Shown piece after piece: positions 50,785 through 59,304 of a DNA stretch of 64,000 bases. The stretch lies in contig CAYFJX010000004.1 in NCBI GenBank assembly GCA_964343705.1, forward strand, positions 106,522 to 170,521. The letters run 5' to 3'. Position numbers and translations under genes: made by a program. This DNA is from JAUSFM01 sp964343705 (GTDB lineage: Archaea > Nanobdellota > Nanobdellia > Woesearchaeales > UBA12501). The notes under the pieces are model-generated. The model ran no database searches. It was not told the origin of the DNA and saw only the letters and a program-made list of their open reading frames with translations. Numbering within the stretch: the stretch's first letter is position 1; each line of letters begins with the position of its first letter.

Positions 50785-51192
50785 ATGGTTTTCCAGGTTC
50801 GTGCTGAAGTAGATTCTCACCGTATGCTGAAAAAGCAAACGCCAGGTGGTAGTCCAGGCCTTGTCAATGTAAAGGTCTATGCAGTTTCTCTTACAGCTGA
50901 TTTTGCTTATTTACACGACCTAGAACGCATTGCTGTCTATGACCCTGATGATCAACTTGTCTACTTTGGACGATTGACTGATAATGAAGATAAGATAGAT
51001 CATGACTTGCTTAATTCTCTTGCACAATGTGTACCACGCAAAGATCCTTACTCTCACTTAGAACAATTCACTGAAGCAAAAGCAGGGGTTTTCTGGGTGA
51101 CACCTGCATGTGGAACAATCACGCTCGAAGCTAAAATTGCGTATTCTAAACCATCACCAGTGAAACCTGGGGAAGAACAACTTATGAATTAG
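50785..51192 (+). CDS. unknown protein (135 aa)
   Basis: Unrecognised soluble protein. Start is ATG 50785 about 25 bp after TTATATATC (leaderless). The middle contains VKVYAVSLTADFAYLHDLERIAVYDPDDQLVYFGRL, which looks beta-rich with a ligand-binding loop. Converges with the helicase gene, 4 nt between stops. Confidence 0.7.
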   Translation: MVFQVRAEVDSHRMLKKQTPGGSPGLVNVKVYAVSLTADFAYLHDLERIAVYDPDDQLVYFGRLTDNEDKIDHDLLNSLAQCVPRKDPYSHLEQFTEAKAGVFWVTPACGTITLEAKIAYSKPSPVKPGEEQLMN

Positions 51193-51196
51193 GAGT

Positions 51197-53161
51197 TCAA
51201 TAAACATTACGCTCAGAAAAGAACTCTTCAATCTCACCAACATAATCCCTGGCAAGCCTCACACCGTAATCTTCAGGAAAACATCGCTTGTACCTGGGCC
51301 ACACGTACCGCTCGTCAAGAAATACAATCACACCACGATCTGTCTTAGAACGAATACAACGACCAGCACCTTGCAAGCATTTGATAAACGCAGGGAAGAT
51401 ATAACCATAATCCCACCCTCGACCAAACTTAGTATCGTAATATGAAATCAACTCCTTGATTTCAAGACTAGGATTAGTCAAAGGCAAGCCAACCACTACA
51501 ACACACTTCAGTAAATCTCCTGGAAGGTCAACACCCTCTGCAAAATTACCACTCACTACCCCGAGTAACACAGCACCTTGTTTGTTGTACTGCTTAAAGC
51601 GCTCAAGCATTTCTGTTTTTTCTTGCTTAGTCATACCAGGTGCCTCCTGGAAAATTGTCTTATTACAATCAGTGCTAAAATACTGGTACACTTTGTTTCG
51701 TAAATCATAACTCGGGAAAAAAATTGCGCTATTACCTGGCACAGCATTTGCAACACGAGCACATACTTGTGCAATCTTCTGAAACTGCAACTCATTACGC
51801 TGAGAATATTTAGTTGTAGTCTCAGGAATAACAAGCGACAATCGGTTATCGGTAAAAAACGGATCTTCAAACACTTTCTCTGTTGTACTCTCCTCAGGAA
51901 AACCAAGTAAATCTTTGTACATGTTTGTTGGCTGTAAGGTACCGCTCATAATAATGCTTGCATGGCAGGTTTCAAAAACAGGCCGGCTCATAATGGAAGG
52001 GTCAAGACACCTGTTTGTCACAGTGAGTATTTCATCTTGCTTTCCACGCCGAGCTGAAAACATACGCGTAAAGCCAGTATCTCTGCTAAGACTCCATGCC
52101 TCCAAGAACCTTCCTATAGAACCAATAAATGATCGTTTTTGTGCTGTACGAATAGCATCACCAAGTGTGTTGTAATCCTCTACCATTGCATCAATGTCTC
52201 GTATTTTTTTTACTTTTTCAATAAAATCATTTTTTGTAATAAGCAACTCATTACTACCAAAGCCCTGCTTGCTATGCAAGCTCTGAGCATAGTTTAAGAA
52301 AATACCTTGTATGCGAGCAAGCTCTTCAATCGCGCGAGTATACCCATACTGTTTTGCTTCTTTGATGGCATTCTTCAGCATGATGCTACTCAAGTTTTCA
52401 GTCATAGTATTTCTAATTCGTTCAGGAAGATTATGGCCCTCATCAATGATAATAATGCAGTTCTCAAGTTCCCTCCTTGTTTTTCCCAAGAAACTATCTC
52501 GGATTGTTGGATGGAACATGTATGAATAATCAGCAATCACTACTTTTGCACTCTTTGCCATTTCAATGGTGATTTCGTACGGGCATACTTTTTCCTCTTT
52601 ACATGCTTCAACAATTACCTCAACATGCGTTGGTCCAATTGCTTTTATTTCCCCCAAGGCTTTTTCTCCTTGTGGTGAGAGTTTAAATCCATTGGTACCA
52701 CCACGGCAATTTGCATAAAACTCGCAGGTATTTTCTTCTCTTACTTTTTTACAGTATTCAGAAAATTCACTGCTGTATAATAACTGTGCACCTGGTTGAG
52801 CACACATGTGTTTCTTGCCAATGATATCACACACAGTGAACTTGGTGCCATACTTGCTCTTTATTTGCTTGAGCGTGTTAATCGCAATCTGGTGCTGGGT
52901 ATGTCGCGATGTTAGGAAGAATATAGTGAGGTCTTTGTTATGCTCTTTTTTCTGTTGCAGAACATAGCTTAACGCTGGAGCAAGTGTTGCTGCTGTTTTT
53001 CCTAGGCCAGTTGGCGCATGCACAATCAAGTGTTCCTTTTTCTTCAGTGTTGCTTGAACTGACTTAATGAGTTCTCGTTGCTCTTCCCTTACAGACTCAT
53101 GGGGGAAAAGCAGTTCTTCAGTGTTCATCTCTTTTTCTGTTTCCATATTGCCTCTATTCAT
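51197..53161 (-). CDS. XPD/DinG-type DNA helicase
   Basis: A 654 aa superfamily 2 5'-3' helicase of the Rad3/XPD type, for DNA repair. Walker A is VHAPTGLGKTAA, motif II is IIIDEGHNLPE, and motif VI is QGAGRCIRSKTDRG. Between motifs Ia and II there are four Cys (KHMCAQ, EYCKK, NTCEF, ANCRG) that form the 4Fe-4S cluster typical of XPD. Start ATG 53161 is about 27 bp after TTATAAATATTT (leaderless). Confidence 0.94.
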   Translation of the reverse strand: MNRGNMETEKEMNTEELLFPHESVREEQRELIKSVQATLKKKEHLIVHAPTGLGKTAATLAPALSYVLQQKKEHNKDLTIFFLTSRHTQHQIAINTLKQIKSKYGTKFTVCDIIGKKHMCAQPGAQLLYSSEFSEYCKKVREENTCEFYANCRGGTNGFKLSPQGEKALGEIKAIGPTHVEVIVEACKEEKVCPYEITIEMAKSAKVVIADYSYMFHPTIRDSFLGKTRRELENCIIIIDEGHNLPERIRNTMTENLSSIMLKNAIKEAKQYGYTRAIEELARIQGIFLNYAQSLHSKQGFGSNELLITKNDFIEKVKKIRDIDAMVEDYNTLGDAIRTAQKRSFIGSIGRFLEAWSLSRDTGFTRMFSARRGKQDEILTVTNRCLDPSIMSRPVFETCHASIIMSGTLQPTNMYKDLLGFPEESTTEKVFEDPFFTDNRLSLVIPETTTKYSQRNELQFQKIAQVCARVANAVPGNSAIFFPSYDLRNKVYQYFSTDCNKTIFQEAPGMTKQEKTEMLERFKQYNKQGAVLLGVVSGNFAEGVDLPGDLLKCVVVVGLPLTNPSLEIKELISYYDTKFGRGWDYGYIFPAFIKCLQGAGRCIRSKTDRGVIVFLDERYVWPRYKRCFPEDYGVRLARDYVGEIEEFFSERNVY

Positions 53162-53219
53162 TCTTGCTTTTTATTGCCATATAAAAATATTTATAAAGAC
53201 AAACGCCTAGGTTGAAATC

Positions 53220-53537
53220 ATGGCAAAGAAAAAGGCAAAGCCCACAAAAAAACCAGCTAAAAAGAAGAAGGTGAGCTATACAAAACCACCTAAGCCACCA
53301 AAACCACAAGCTAAAATTATGGGAAGAGTGTATGGTGTTCTTGGCATTGTTAGTGCAGCAGTTTGCCTCTTATTTTTTCCACTCTTATTTGGTATTCTTG
53401 CAGTGTTTCTCGGCGTCAAAGCCTGGAGACTTGGGTCTCATAAGCTCGGTCCTACTGCCATTGTCTTGGGCCTTTTTATGACGATTCTTGGGGCTGCCCA
53501 GCTTATATCTGTGCTTACTTCCACCGGTGTTTTGTGA
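53220..53537 (+). CDS. small membrane protein (DUF4190-like)
   Basis: A 105 aa protein. A Lys/Pro-rich cytoplasmic start is followed by two hydrophobic helices with GVLGIVSAAVCLLFFPLLFGILAVFLGVKAW, resembling DUF4190 membrane proteins. The ATG follows a TATA box by about 25 bp. Function unknown. Confidence 0.72.
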   Translation: MAKKKAKPTKKPAKKKKVSYTKPPKPPKPQAKIMGRVYGVLGIVSAAVCLLFFPLLFGILAVFLGVKAWRLGSHKLGPTAIVLGLFMTILGAAQLISVLTSTGVL

Positions 53538-53691
53538 TGGTTGAGTGGGTTTATAAACCAATTCTAGCCAAAAACTAAACATTTAAAAACAACCTCTGAA
53601 TCCTCTAGAAGTAAATATATACAATAAAAATATATACTTATTTTTGATTACAATGTAAGTATACGTATTTGGCATATTGGGGGTAACAACC

Positions 53692-53964
53692 ATGAAGAAT
53701 AACGAAATTTTCAATGTATTTTTTCGGGAAAAACCAGCTATGATGTTAGTTGGATTAAAGAATGCCAAAAACGAGGTGTATGCTTCTTCATTAGCAAAAC
53801 AGATCGACTGTACATATTCGCATGTCGTAAAAATTCTTCAACACATGGAGACATCAGGACTTATCCAGTTTGACAAGCAAGGGCGATTAAAGCTTTTGAG
53901 TCTTACCAGAAAAGGTCAGGATGTAGCGGATAATATTGACAAAATTCGATTACTGATTAATTAG
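53692..53964 (+). CDS. MarR-like winged-helix regulator
   Basis: A 90 aa DNA-binding protein. The helix-turn-helix is SSLAKQIDCTYSHVVKILQHMETSGLI and the wing is LLSLTRKGQDVA. This is the short MarR/ArsR-type archaeal regulator, probably a dimer. GGGGGTAACAACC precedes the chosen ATG; an earlier GTG in frame is less likely. Confidence 0.82.
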   Translation: MKNNEIFNVFFREKPAMMLVGLKNAKNEVYASSLAKQIDCTYSHVVKILQHMETSGLIQFDKQGRLKLLSLTRKGQDVADNIDKIRLLIN

Positions 53965-54002
53965 GCCATCTGGTCTTTTTTTATTTTCTTTTTCTTTGAG
54001 TC

Positions 54003-54785
54003 TTACCACCTATCTGTTGGTACGTCTCTATATTCTAGAACTTCTTTTAGAACTCGTAAATGTAAATTTCTGCTCACACGTTCAGCTTCGTGGGGATCAA
54101 TGCCAGTATCCATATAGGGTACACGTCGCACATTGGTGCCAAGAGAACGAACAGCATTATTAATTGCAGCGCTTTTTGGTCTCCGAGCAAGTTCATATGC
54201 TTGATCAAAAGAAGGACTTTGATCAACTAATGCAATTGTTTTTTCTGGCAAAGTTCCATCTGCTGGGAATAGTGCTTCCAGCTGGTCTCTTGGTTCTGGT
54301 CCATGTCTCATTAAAGCTTTGCCTGCATCACGAACACGTCTTGTAAGTTTGTGACCAAAACCAGGATCATGTTCTTCATATCCATAAGGATCAGGTTCAT
54401 GCTTAGCATATCCACCTTTTCTGTGTCCTCTTCCCTGTTCATTAACAAATCGCCTAACTTCATATGCCATAACAATAGCACAATCTTCGCGGAGTTCACT
54501 ATGACCTCCCATAATGCCCAGGTTTACTGCTTGTGCATGGGATAGGGCAGAACCAGGTCGAGGTGGATGAAACGGAAGATTATCAAAATATATTGCTCTT
54601 TGTTCACGAGTATGAAATAACTGACCTTGATTAAAACCTAACTCTTCCCATGCAACAGCATCAAAAAATGCCATGTCAATAGTGAATCCAATGGCTTCAC
54701 ATCTGCTTTTAAGTGCAGCTGGATCATCTCGTGGCATCATCTTATCTTGACGCTCATCATCCCAGGGGTTCCAATCATCATCCAT
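54003..54785 (-). CDS. unknown protein (260 aa)
   Basis: Unrecognised soluble protein rich in Arg, Asp and His. It has a His-rich stretch in the middle (GHRKGGYAKHEPDPYGYEEHDPGFGHK) and no signal peptide. A TATA-like box lies about 25 bp upstream. It precedes the sigma-like gene on the same strand but has its own promoter. Confidence 0.7.
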   Translation of the reverse strand: MDDDWNPWDDERQDKMMPRDDPAALKSRCEAIGFTIDMAFFDAVAWEELGFNQGQLFHTREQRAIYFDNLPFHPPRPGSALSHAQAVNLGIMGGHSELREDCAIVMAYEVRRFVNEQGRGHRKGGYAKHEPDPYGYEEHDPGFGHKLTRRVRDAGKALMRHGPEPRDQLEALFPADGTLPEKTIALVDQSPSFDQAYELARRPKSAAINNAVRSLGTNVRRVPYMDTGIDPHEAERVSRNLHLRVLKEVLEYRDVPTDRW

Positions 54786-54844
54786 AGAATCAATGCCAAT
54801 CAGGTTCTATTTAAACCTTTGGCCAAGTCTTTTATACTGGTATT

Positions 54845-55975
54845 TTAGAATAATGCTTGTCCTATGCTCAAGCCATATCCTCTCATCAGTTCTTTGACTT
54901 CATCAAGTGACTTGCGTCCAAAATTCTTTTTTTTTAATAAGTCAGCTTCAGTCATCTTCTGTAAGTCAGCAAGTGTGTGTGCTCCTGCTCGCTCGAGAGC
55001 ATTTATTGATCGGGGAGTTAGATCTTCTTCTCCAACATAAATCAGTTCTGGTCGTATGCTTCCAGGTGTTCGTGCTTTTGCACGTTCTATTTCCAATGCT
55101 TCAATCTCATCGTCAGTATACCATCCACTGACTAAGCGCACTCTCCTCATGCTTGTAAGTCTGCCTAGTCCTTCGCGCTTGAACATGCCTACTCGACTGT
55201 CTGAAAGCTCCAATTCTCGCGCAATTGCAGCCTGTGTCACTGGCTCTGCTTCAGAACCATCTTCTCTAATACCATACACGCGCCGTAATGTTTCTGCTCT
55301 ACGTGGAGGTAATGTTGTCATGGCATCAAGAAGCACTGCTTTCTTTTTTTCTGTTGCAGCAAGTGCTCCTTGTTCTAGTCGTTCATCAACACGCTCGTCA
55401 TACCTAACTATAACACTAACCATGTCATGTCCTTTTCCGTACGCTTGTTCAAGTACATCCAAAAAAGGATGATGAGTGATGCCTGGTTTTTCTTTTCCCC
55501 ATATTTTTCTGAGGACGCGAGTTTGTAAATCTCTAAAAATACGCTCGTAATTATTTGTAGGTTCAAGTCGTTCTTGATCTTGCGCAGTTCTTGAATTTTT
55601 CAATGCTGGAGCAAAAACATATTTTCTTACTGTATCATATAAATCACGTGATTGTACTGAGAAAGGTCTAATACTTCCACTTTGAAGAGCGTGTAATTGT
55701 ACTGTTTCGTCTTTAAGTCGTCCTTCACACGCAAGCGCAAGGTGTATTGCATTGTCTAAGCTGCTTCCTTGCTTTGCTCGTTCATAGTATTGCTTGATTA
55801 ATGGATCGTCTTGCTCTGCTAGTTCACGAGCTATTTCTTTTAATCCAATAGACTGGCCCCACCCTCTTGCTATTTTATCTTGAGGGATTCCACACAGGTA
55901 TTCAAGTGCTACTTGTCTGTCTAGGAGTGATCTGCTTTGTCTTGGTTGAGATGTACCTGGTGTGTATGCTGGCAT
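54845..55975 (-). CDS. sigma-region-4-like and alpha-CTD-like regulator
   Basis: A 376 aa protein. Residues about 205-270 read MTTLPPRRAETLRRVYGI, then TQAAIARELELSDSRVGMFKREGLGRL, which follows bacterial sigma-70 region 4 (LP.RER.VL.LRYGL...T..EIA..L..S..RV.....R.L..L). Residues about 310-376 read ARTPGSIRPEL then LTPRSINALERAGAHTLADL and KNFGRKSLDEVKELM, the helix-hairpin-helix pattern of the RNA polymerase alpha C-terminal domain. Both are bacterial-type modules; in an archaeon this may be an acquired transcription factor or phage-derived protein. Alternatives are an unrelated HTH plus a DNA-binding HhH. Confidence 0.72.
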   Translation of the reverse strand: MPAYTPGTSQPRQSRSLLDRQVALEYLCGIPQDKIARGWGQSIGLKEIARELAEQDDPLIKQYYERAKQGSSLDNAIHLALACEGRLKDETVQLHALQSGSIRPFSVQSRDLYDTVRKYVFAPALKNSRTAQDQERLEPTNNYERIFRDLQTRVLRKIWGKEKPGITHHPFLDVLEQAYGKGHDMVSVIVRYDERVDERLEQGALAATEKKKAVLLDAMTTLPPRRAETLRRVYGIREDGSEAEPVTQAAIARELELSDSRVGMFKREGLGRLTSMRRVRLVSGWYTDDEIEALEIERAKARTPGSIRPELIYVGEEDLTPRSINALERAGAHTLADLQKMTEADLLKKKNFGRKSLDEVKELMRGYGLSIGQALF

Positions 55976-56023
55976 GGTTCAAGGTATTTTTGAGTTAGTA
56001 TTTAAGTGTTGTCATGAGTATGG

Positions 56024-56187
56024 GTGTGTCCCGAATCTTGCTTTTTGTGCAGGAGGGATAGCACTGCGAAGGTTAACGCTCGCATCCGCTCGCTGATTCT
56101 ACGTCGGCACCCCTGCATAAATCGGGGTGCCTCCGAACAGACTTCAAGGCAGTGCTATCCCTCAGAAAGACTCTCGGGACATACCCC
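56024..56187. repeat. structured repeat family 2, full copy 2
   Basis: Ends GGGTGTGTCCCGA/TCGGGACATACCC pair. The second stem GGGATAGCACTGC pairs with GCAGTGCTATCCC. The inner hairpin is GGCACCCC-TGCATAAAT-CGGGGTGCC, unrelated in sequence to that of the 48.7-kb copy but with the same loop TGCATRAATC. It lies between the sigma-like gene and the metallo-beta-lactamase gene. Confidence 0.82.
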
Positions 56188-56226
56188 ATGAGTATATTTA
56201 AATATGATCTGTCTATTCTTGGGAAT

Positions 56227-56991
56227 ATGAAGATAACATGCATCGGTGTTGGAGCAGCCTGGGACGGTGAGTTTCCTAACAACAGCCACATTGTAGAATC
56301 AGTAACAGGCACTCGTATGCTGCTTGACATTGGCTACTCAATTCCACGAGCATTGTGGCAGTACAATCTTGACCCTGAGTTTCTTGATGCAATCTACATT
56401 AGTCACCCACATGCAGACCATTACTTTGGTCTTCCTGCGTTTCTTGGAAACTTACAGCGTGACAAGCGAAAAAAAGCATTGACAATTATTTGCCCTAAGG
56501 GGATGAAAGAAAAAATCCATCAACTTATTGAACTTGGATATTCTGGCTATTACAAAAAATTAACATCAGGAGAAAGTTTTCCTCTTGACTTTATTGAAGT
56601 TGAAGCAGGCAATGAAATAAGTTTTCATGAACTGAAGCTGAGCTTTGCGCCAACAATTCATGGTGTGCCTAATCTTGCAGTACGTATTGAGGCAGATGGG
56701 AAAATTCTTTGCTATGGTGGGGATGGTATGTTCACGCCTGCGTCAGAAGCATTGTTCAAAGATTGTGATCTTCTTATCCATGAAGGCTATGCATGGGAAG
56801 ACGAAGTGCAAGGCCATGTTTCCATACGTAAAACAATTGCAATGGCACAACGGGCAGGTGTGAAAAAGCTTGCCATCACACACGTTAATCGAAACTATAG
56901 AAACAAAGAAGCAGATCTTGTTAAGGAAAAACTGCGTGAAGTTGAGCTAGACGTTCTAATCCCCAAACCACTTGATACATTTGAATTGTGA
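56227..56991 (+). CDS. metallo-beta-lactamase fold hydrolase (RNase Z-like)
   Basis: A 254 aa binuclear zinc hydrolase. The HxHxDH motif is SHPHADHYFG, with later ligands in IHGVPN, GGDGMF and the final THVNRN. The sequence is of the RNase Z/arylsulfatase/phosphodiesterase type without a long exosite arm. Start ATG 56227 is about 27 bp after ATATTTAAATATG; an upstream in-frame start lies inside repeat family 2 and is rejected. The substrate (tRNA 3' ends or a small phosphoester) is not settled. Confidence 0.88.
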   Translation: MKITCIGVGAAWDGEFPNNSHIVESVTGTRMLLDIGYSIPRALWQYNLDPEFLDAIYISHPHADHYFGLPAFLGNLQRDKRKKALTIICPKGMKEKIHQLIELGYSGYYKKLTSGESFPLDFIEVEAGNEISFHELKLSFAPTIHGVPNLAVRIEADGKILCYGGDGMFTPASEALFKDCDLLIHEGYAWEDEVQGHVSIRKTIAMAQRAGVKKLAITHVNRNYRNKEADLVKEKLREVELDVLIPKPLDTFEL

Positions 56992-56997
56992 TGTTCT

Positions 56998-57291
56998 ATG
57001 ACTGAAATAACTCGATCTGAATTAGCAAGCTTGATTGGAGAAGTCAATGGTATTGTTGTAGCACACAACATGCATCATCCTGAATATGCTTTGAGGACTC
57101 TTTCGGAGAAAGGTGCTGTAGTTGTTGCAGGGAGCCAGGAAGTTGAGCAATGGACTGGATTGGATATGGCACTTACTACAGCACTATACCACCGAGAAGC
57201 TGACATGGTGTATTTTATTCAGGATGAGTTTAGCGAGGCGCTTCGCAAAGCAGACCATGCAAAAAGTTGTTTGATTGTGCAAAGTCCTTGA
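56998..57291 (+). CDS. unknown protein (97 aa)
   Basis: Unrecognised small soluble protein starting TEITRSELASLIGEVNG. It follows the MBL gene by 6 nt, so they are co-transcribed. The segment MHHPEYALRTLSEKGAVVVAGS suggests an alpha/beta unit. The next frame overlaps its last 25 bp. Confidence 0.65.
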   Translation: MTEITRSELASLIGEVNGIVVAHNMHHPEYALRTLSEKGAVVVAGSQEVEQWTGLDMALTTALYHREADMVYFIQDEFSEALRKADHAKSCLIVQSP

Positions 57292-57608
57292 GTCCTTATT
57301 TTGTTGAAACTGGTGATTGTGACACTCCTGAGTTAGCTACACTTTTTGTTATGAGTTCACTCTCTTTAGGGTCAACTGCAGTGTATGGATCGCTTTGTGG
57401 CAGGTTTAAAAGCTTTCAATTCTATGATGATTTTTTTGGTGAGTACCTTAATGGTCGTGTTGCCGCAAGAGTTGCTGAGGCATTAGGTAGTGAGGAACCA
57501 GATGTAAATGCATTGTACTTTGTTCTGGGCCAGTTTGAGGGGCAGATGCGATATTTGGATAATCTTCTGCAATTATATGAGAGAACTCTGAGTACTGATG
57601 TTGCCTAA
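57267..57608 (+). CDS. unknown protein (113 aa)
   Basis: Unrecognised helical protein. The open frame starts within the previous gene at a TTG (57267); no clear ribosome site is seen, so it may be translated by coupling or be the second half of one protein split by a frameshift. Content: SPYFVETGDCDTPELATLF, then FYDDFFGEYLNGRVAARVAEAL. Confidence 0.55.
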   Translation: MFDCAKSLSPYFVETGDCDTPELATLFVMSSLSLGSTAVYGSLCGRFKSFQFYDDFFGEYLNGRVAARVAEALGSEEPDVNALYFVLGQFEGQMRYLDNLLQLYERTLSTDVA

Positions 57609-57629
57609 AACTTCAAGAATTGCATAATT

Positions 57630-57893
57630 TTAATCTTTATATCGATGTCCTATAACTATCTTCTCAAGATATATCTCTTTCTTTTCCTCATTATATGAAA
57701 AAATAATGCGTACTTTTCCAAGTCGTAGTCTGCAACTCCCTTTCAGTTCATAATGTAATTGCTTATATCTTGTTGGATCTTCAGCTGCATCTTCAATTTT
57801 CTTCTTAGTTTGCTGCTGTAACTGTTTGTCAAGCTTCTTGAAATCTTTAGAAAACTGTTTAGTGGGAAGGATCTTATAATGCATTCCAATCAT
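57630..57893 (-). CDS. RelE-like toxin, second toxin-antitoxin pair
   Basis: An 87 aa RelE/YafQ-type toxin: KQFSKDFKKLDKQLQQQTKKKIEDA, then HYELKGSCRLRLGKVRIIFSYN and EIYLEKIVIGHRYKD, the family strand pattern with the conserved G.yRiR..d.Ri.Y. The start is ATG 57893 or the ATG three codons later; it overlaps the antitoxin end by about 20 bp. It should act on ribosome-bound mRNA. Confidence 0.83.
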   Translation of the reverse strand: MIGMHYKILPTKQFSKDFKKLDKQLQQQTKKKIEDAAEDPTRYKQLHYELKGSCRLRLGKVRIIFSYNEEKKEIYLEKIVIGHRYKD

Positions 57894-58056
57894 CAAAATC
57901 TCTTTTTTTAATTTCGTCTTTTGCCTTATTGTAAGAATCCATAAATTCTGCATCACTCATTAACTGAATAGATTCAACAATAGTATCAAACTCTTCTTTT
58001 ACCTTAACAAGGTCAGCTATTGCTTTTTTGTTTACTTGTACTGTTTCAGGTGCCAT
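57874..58056 (-). CDS. antitoxin of the second RelE-like pair
   Basis: A 60 aa helical acidic protein (KAIADLVKVKEEFDTIVESIQLMSDAEFMDSY) overlapping the toxin start. Size, charge and position fit an antitoxin; DNA-binding residues are not obvious. The TATA-like TTTATATA lies about 25 bp upstream of the ATG. Confidence 0.7.
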   Translation of the reverse strand: MAPETVQVNKKAIADLVKVKEEFDTIVESIQLMSDAEFMDSYNKAKDEIKKRDFDDWNAL

Positions 58057-58092
58057 GTGTTTAGAATGATTTTGAACTATATAAATCTTACT

Positions 58093-58749
58093 CTAAAACT
58101 TCAAGAACTGCATAATAGCACCAACATCATCTTCTGCAACAACAAACATGGTGTCAGTCCAGCAAGAAAGTGTTTCGTAAATATTGATGCCATTCTCAGC
58201 AAACAATGAACACAAGTACGCATTTACTCCAGGTGTGTTCTCAAGCTTTTGTGGACTTTTAAGATTAATAAGTGCACAGTTCTTTGTTATTTTCATGATG
58301 TCATGTTCAAATAGCTTATTGATGTCATCAAGATACTTCTCAGAAACAATAATAGTGATAACACTGGTGCCTTCAATGGCGTAGAAAGTGTCAGCCTTTG
58401 CTCTAATTTTCTTTTGAATTTGTTGCAGGTGGTCAATATAGATTTGTTTGTCAACAATTGCAACAAGGATTTTGTTCTTTATTGCAAGCTCACTGTTCTT
58501 AAGCAATGAGATTATTTGTTTTTCCTGCACTTTCTCCTTCTTGAGCTTCTCAGAAAAACGTCTACATGCGATCAAAATAGCTTCCATACTTGTCTTTTTC
58601 TCTATGCCTAACTCCTTTGCAATTTTTCGAGAGAGTTTTGAGTAATTAATCACACCATTTTTCAAACAATCCTTGATACTTGGATGTTCTTTGATGTATT
58701 TCTCTGTCAACTGGGTAGTTGTTGGCATATCATCTTTTTTGCTTTTCAT
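58093..58749 (-). CDS. ACT-domain-containing regulatory protein
   Basis: A 218 aa protein. The N-terminal 80 residues are helical and include NYSKLSRKIAKELGIEKKTSMEAILIACRRF, HTH-like. The C-terminal 140 residues hold one or two ACT-like domains (VITIIVSEKYLDDINKLFE, then TPGVNAYLCSLFAENGINIYETLSCWTDTMFVV), which bind amino acids. It is probably a ligand-responsive regulator. ATG is near a TATA box. Confidence 0.8.
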   Translation of the reverse strand: MKSKKDDMPTTTQLTEKYIKEHPSIKDCLKNGVINYSKLSRKIAKELGIEKKTSMEAILIACRRFSEKLKKEKVQEKQIISLLKNSELAIKNKILVAIVDKQIYIDHLQQIQKKIRAKADTFYAIEGTSVITIIVSEKYLDDINKLFEHDIMKITKNCALINLKSPQKLENTPGVNAYLCSLFAENGINIYETLSCWTDTMFVVAEDDVGAIMQFLKF

Positions 58750-58803
58750 TTTTTTAAATGTTGTGCTTAATTGTTTTATTTAGAACAAATGTGTTTGGTG
58801 TGT

Positions 58804-59136
58804 TTAGCGTGCTGTAGCCAGGTCTGATTTGTACTCTTTTTCAATTTTCTTTGTCCAAGGCTCTTTGCAAATGCTTCTGATGAGCTTCTCTTCCCCAACT
58901 AAGAATTCATCAGATACCAAACCATCAAAAACTGAGTGCAGGGTTTCATGCAAAACAATCTTGCTGAACTGGTTAATGAACTTCTGCTCTGTTTTTACAT
59001 GCTTGAAGATTTTTTCTATGTTGATGGTAATGCTACCTTCTTCATAAAAGCCAAAGTCTTCATCTTTTGCATACTTCACTTTTCCTGCTTTGCGTGGGCT
59101 TATCACCAACTGCATCATTTTTTTTGATTTTTTCAT
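58804..59136 (-). CDS. minimal HExxH metallopeptidase-like protein
   Basis: A 110 aa protein with IVLHETLHSVFDGLVSDEF, the HExxH zinc motif in a helix, preceded by a short beta part (QLVISPRKAGKVKY, ITINIEKIFKHV). The start is ATG 59136, about 25 bp after CATATAAAC, giving a leaderless mRNA; the longer frame starts upstream of the promoter. It could be a minimal SprT/MPTase-like enzyme or a structural zinc protein. Substrate unknown. Confidence 0.75.
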   Translation of the reverse strand: MKKSKKMMQLVISPRKAGKVKYAKDEDFGFYEEGSITINIEKIFKHVKTEQKFINQFSKIVLHETLHSVFDGLVSDEFLVGEEKLIRSICKEPWTKKIEKEYKSDLATAR

Positions 59137-59198
59137 ACTCTTTAGTATGACGCGGCTGTTTATATGCCTATGGACCCATACAAAACAAAATAAACAAT

Positions 59199-59218
59199 AT
59201 TGTTCGAAATGGAACAAT
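59199..59218. promoter_or_regulatory. palindromic operator candidate upstream of the radical SAM gene
   Basis: ATTGTTC-GAAATG-GAACAAT is a perfect 7-bp inverted repeat with a 6-bp spacer. It sits about 90 bp before the start codon and just after an AT-rich TATA-like box, where a repressor would block transcription. A near-identical site overlaps the stop codon at 60291-60308. Confidence 0.55.
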
Positions 59219-59304
59219 CAAATAAAACAACATTTCTTGATCTCGTTTCAAACAGGTCACCAAAGATATCAATCAGTTTTTTCTTATTGGGTTTGGTGAT
59301 GCTT

